A stretch of 64,000 nucleotides of DNA from Lachnospiraceae bacterium (GTDB taxonomy: Bacteria; Bacillota; Clostridia; Lachnospirales; Lachnospiraceae). Shown one piece after another: positions 63,067 through 64,000 of this stretch. Location: the NCBI GenBank assembly GCA_021628825.1, contig JAJXRY010000001.1, positions 558,001-622,000 on the forward strand, in the 5' to 3' direction. Each line of letters opens with the position of its first letter. The stretch's first letter is position 1. The position numbers and the translations under genes are program-made. The notes under the pieces were generated by a model. It ran no database searches, was not told where the DNA came from, and saw only the letters and a program-made list of their open reading frames with translations.

Positions 63067-63666
63067 TTACTTTTTCTCCTGGGATTTCGATCTGCAACAT
63101 AAACTTTGTGATCTCCCGGATTTCCTGCTTCATCATTTCTGTATCCACTTCCGTTGCCTCGGCCAGACCAAACATTGCAAAGATGTAACTATATGCCCGC
63201 ATATGTGGATCGCGAATCTTCCATACCCCTTCTTCGTTTCCGCGAATTAATATTTTCTCCAGCATTTTTTGCTTCATTCCGGAATATTGGCAACCGGAAC
63301 ACATCAAAATTCTGACGAAATTCTTCATTTTTCAATTTATCTCTGTATAAATCAATGACCGCAACAAACTGCGCTTCCGTAACCATCAGCAATTTCCGGA
63401 TAATCTCTGTCACCGGAATGCTTTTTATCCTCGCAATATTCGCCTAAAATCGTTCCGGCAGGATTTCCTCTTCCAAAAAAAGAATCTCATCGTAGAGTTC
63501 CTTTTTTGCTGTGAAAGTATCGCAGTATCGTTCCACGGACCACACCGCATGCTGCCGCAATCTCATCAATTCCAACTCCGGCATACCCTTTTTCCAGAAA
63601 CAGTGCGGAGGCTTTCTCCAATATCTGCTTTTTTCTCACTTCTGTATCATTGATTCTTTTTTGCAT
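63067..63666 (-). CDS. TetR family transcriptional regulator, frame broken
   Basis: N-terminal helix-turn-helix MQKRINDTEVRKKQILEKAS then YAGVGIDEIAAACGVVRGTILRYFHSK (in parts), and a C-terminal ligand domain (MRAYSYIFAMFGLAEATEVD). About 200 residues. Breaks near 63445, 63290-63320 and in the A run at 63070-63076; correcting the last gives a stop at 63067-63069 just before the hydrolase ribosome site. ATG at 63664-63666. Its own promoter carries a palindrome that fits self-repression. Confidence 0.83.
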
Positions 63667-63687
63667 AAATAATCGCCTCCTCCCTCT

Positions 63688-63731
63688 TAATGACTTTTTG
63701 TCATTATAACAGTTAGTCGAAACTAATTCAA
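63688..63731 (-). promoter_or_regulatory. Promoter and palindromic operator of the TetR-hydrolase unit
   Basis: On the minus strand TTGAAT (63726-63731) and TATAAT (63703-63708) with an exact 17-base spacer. The perfect palindrome TAATGAC-TTTTT-GTCATTA (63688-63706) overlaps the -10 and start region, as expected for a TetR operator. Confidence 0.78.
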
Positions 63732-63750
63732 GTCTTTATGTAACAAAAAA

Positions 63751-63777
63751 GGCAAGTATTCCTTTTGAATACTTACC
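63751..63777 (-). terminator. Terminator of the right-edge gene
   Basis: GGCAAGTATTC / GAATACTTACC (one mismatch) with a CTTTT loop, followed by TTTTTT on the minus strand. It ends the transcript entering from the right edge. Confidence 0.8.
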
Positions 63778-63821
63778 TCCGAATATTGCTTTTTCTTCTG
63801 GCTATTCCGATTTTTGCCTGT

Positions 63822-64000
63822 CTATTTTTTTATCATTTTCTTCTTCATCACGTGATGTTCAAACTCAACCCATGCGATCTCGGCAAATATCACAATCAAC
63901 AAAATAACCACCTGAAATACGCTGCTATCCAGTTTTTCTATAAAATATACAAAAAAACGGATAATGTAATAAAAAGCGCACATCCAAAAATTATAAGATT
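63822..64000 (-). CDS. C-terminal end of a membrane protein (runs off the right edge)
   Basis: Only the last 58 or so residues are visible: a hydrophobic helix (AFYYIIRFFVYF), LDSSVFQVVILLIVIFAEIAWVEF, then the basic tail HHVMKKKMIKK. One or two transmembrane helices. Too little remains to name a family; the N-terminus lies beyond base 64000. Confidence 0.55.
   Translation of the reverse strand, partial: SYNFWMCAFYYIIRFFVYFIEKLDSSVFQVVILLIVIFAEIAWVEFEHHVMKKKMIKK

Noticed and set aside
1..64000. CRISPR array, rRNA operon, prophage or toxin-antitoxin module
   Set aside because: No regularly spaced short repeats, no rRNA sequence, no phage structural genes and no paired small toxin/antitoxin genes were seen.

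Overview
The window reads as chromosomal DNA of a spore-forming, low-to-moderate GC Clostridium-type Firmicute, most likely a Lachnospiraceae gut bacterium. Support comes from gene content and order: rpmB divergent from asp23-fakA-recG, a DUF2953-gerW pair, a Gx transporter with a NusG-domain-II protein, a GGGtGRT protein with a NifU-like scaffold, and lone GH43 enzymes with AraC regulators. No rRNA, CRISPR array, prophage or T-box was found. One tRNA-Thr(CGT) is present.

One technical fact dominates. Most long genes are cut into two or more frames, nearly always at an A/T (sometimes G/C) run of 4-8 bases. This includes genes a cell cannot lose (rpmB, parE, parC, ruvB, glgB). In every case I worked through, changing one base of a run restores the family sequence; usually the run is one too long, sometimes one too short. 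I treat these as sequencing or assembly errors, annotate each gene over its full repaired span, and note where the frame breaks. Two apparent fusions (Gx transporter-RuvA and TopB-hexapeptide protein) are explained the same way.

Layout. 1-9.2 kb: topoisomerase IV/gyrase-like parE-parC, a DegV/FakB-like fatty-acid-binding protein, recG, fakA, asp23 and divergent rpmB. 9.2-17.6 kb: a cell-division/envelope/sporulation run on the minus strand (zapA, U32 peptidase, FtsW/RodA, penicillin-binding protein, small unknown, DUF2953, gerW, a 47-residue membrane protein, a coiled-coil J-domain protein). 17.7-22.6 kb: ruvAB, Gx transporter, NusG-II protein, a histidine phosphatase and a SurA-like membrane protein. 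22.6-28.4 kb: a branched-chain amino-acid operon ilvB-ilvN-ilvN-ilvC-leuC-leuD. 28.4-31.4 kb: three intergenic, multiply nested stem-loop elements (A, B, C) that share the closing-stem theme GTWACWRTTCAG, interleaved with membrane/lipoprotein/zinc-ribbon genes. 32.6-40.3 kb: a visibly AT-richer carbohydrate island (truncated sugar-binding lipoprotein, two GH43 enzymes, a Gfo/Idh oxidoreductase, two AraC regulators). 40.4-46.3 kb: GGGtGRT protein, NifU-like scaffold, hexapeptide-repeat protein, topB and an AAA/DUF234 ATPase in tight array. 46.3-50.6 kb: EAL phosphodiesterase with degenerate GGDEF, then argH-asd. 50.8-57.8 kb: an ABC ATPase-permease pair, tRNA-Thr, mscS, glgB with a coiled-coil tail, a small DUF6718-like protein, and a MerR regulator divergent from an aldo/keto reductase. 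58-64 kb: CPBP protease, an IS91-like element carrying both a tyrosine recombinase and an HUH transposase, GNAT acetyltransferase, TetR-regulated alpha/beta hydrolase, and a partial membrane protein at the right edge.

The least explained items are the nested stem-loop family at 28.5-31.4 kb, the GGGtGRT/NifU-like pair, and the two-recombinase IS element with its Shine-Dalgarno-masking hairpin.
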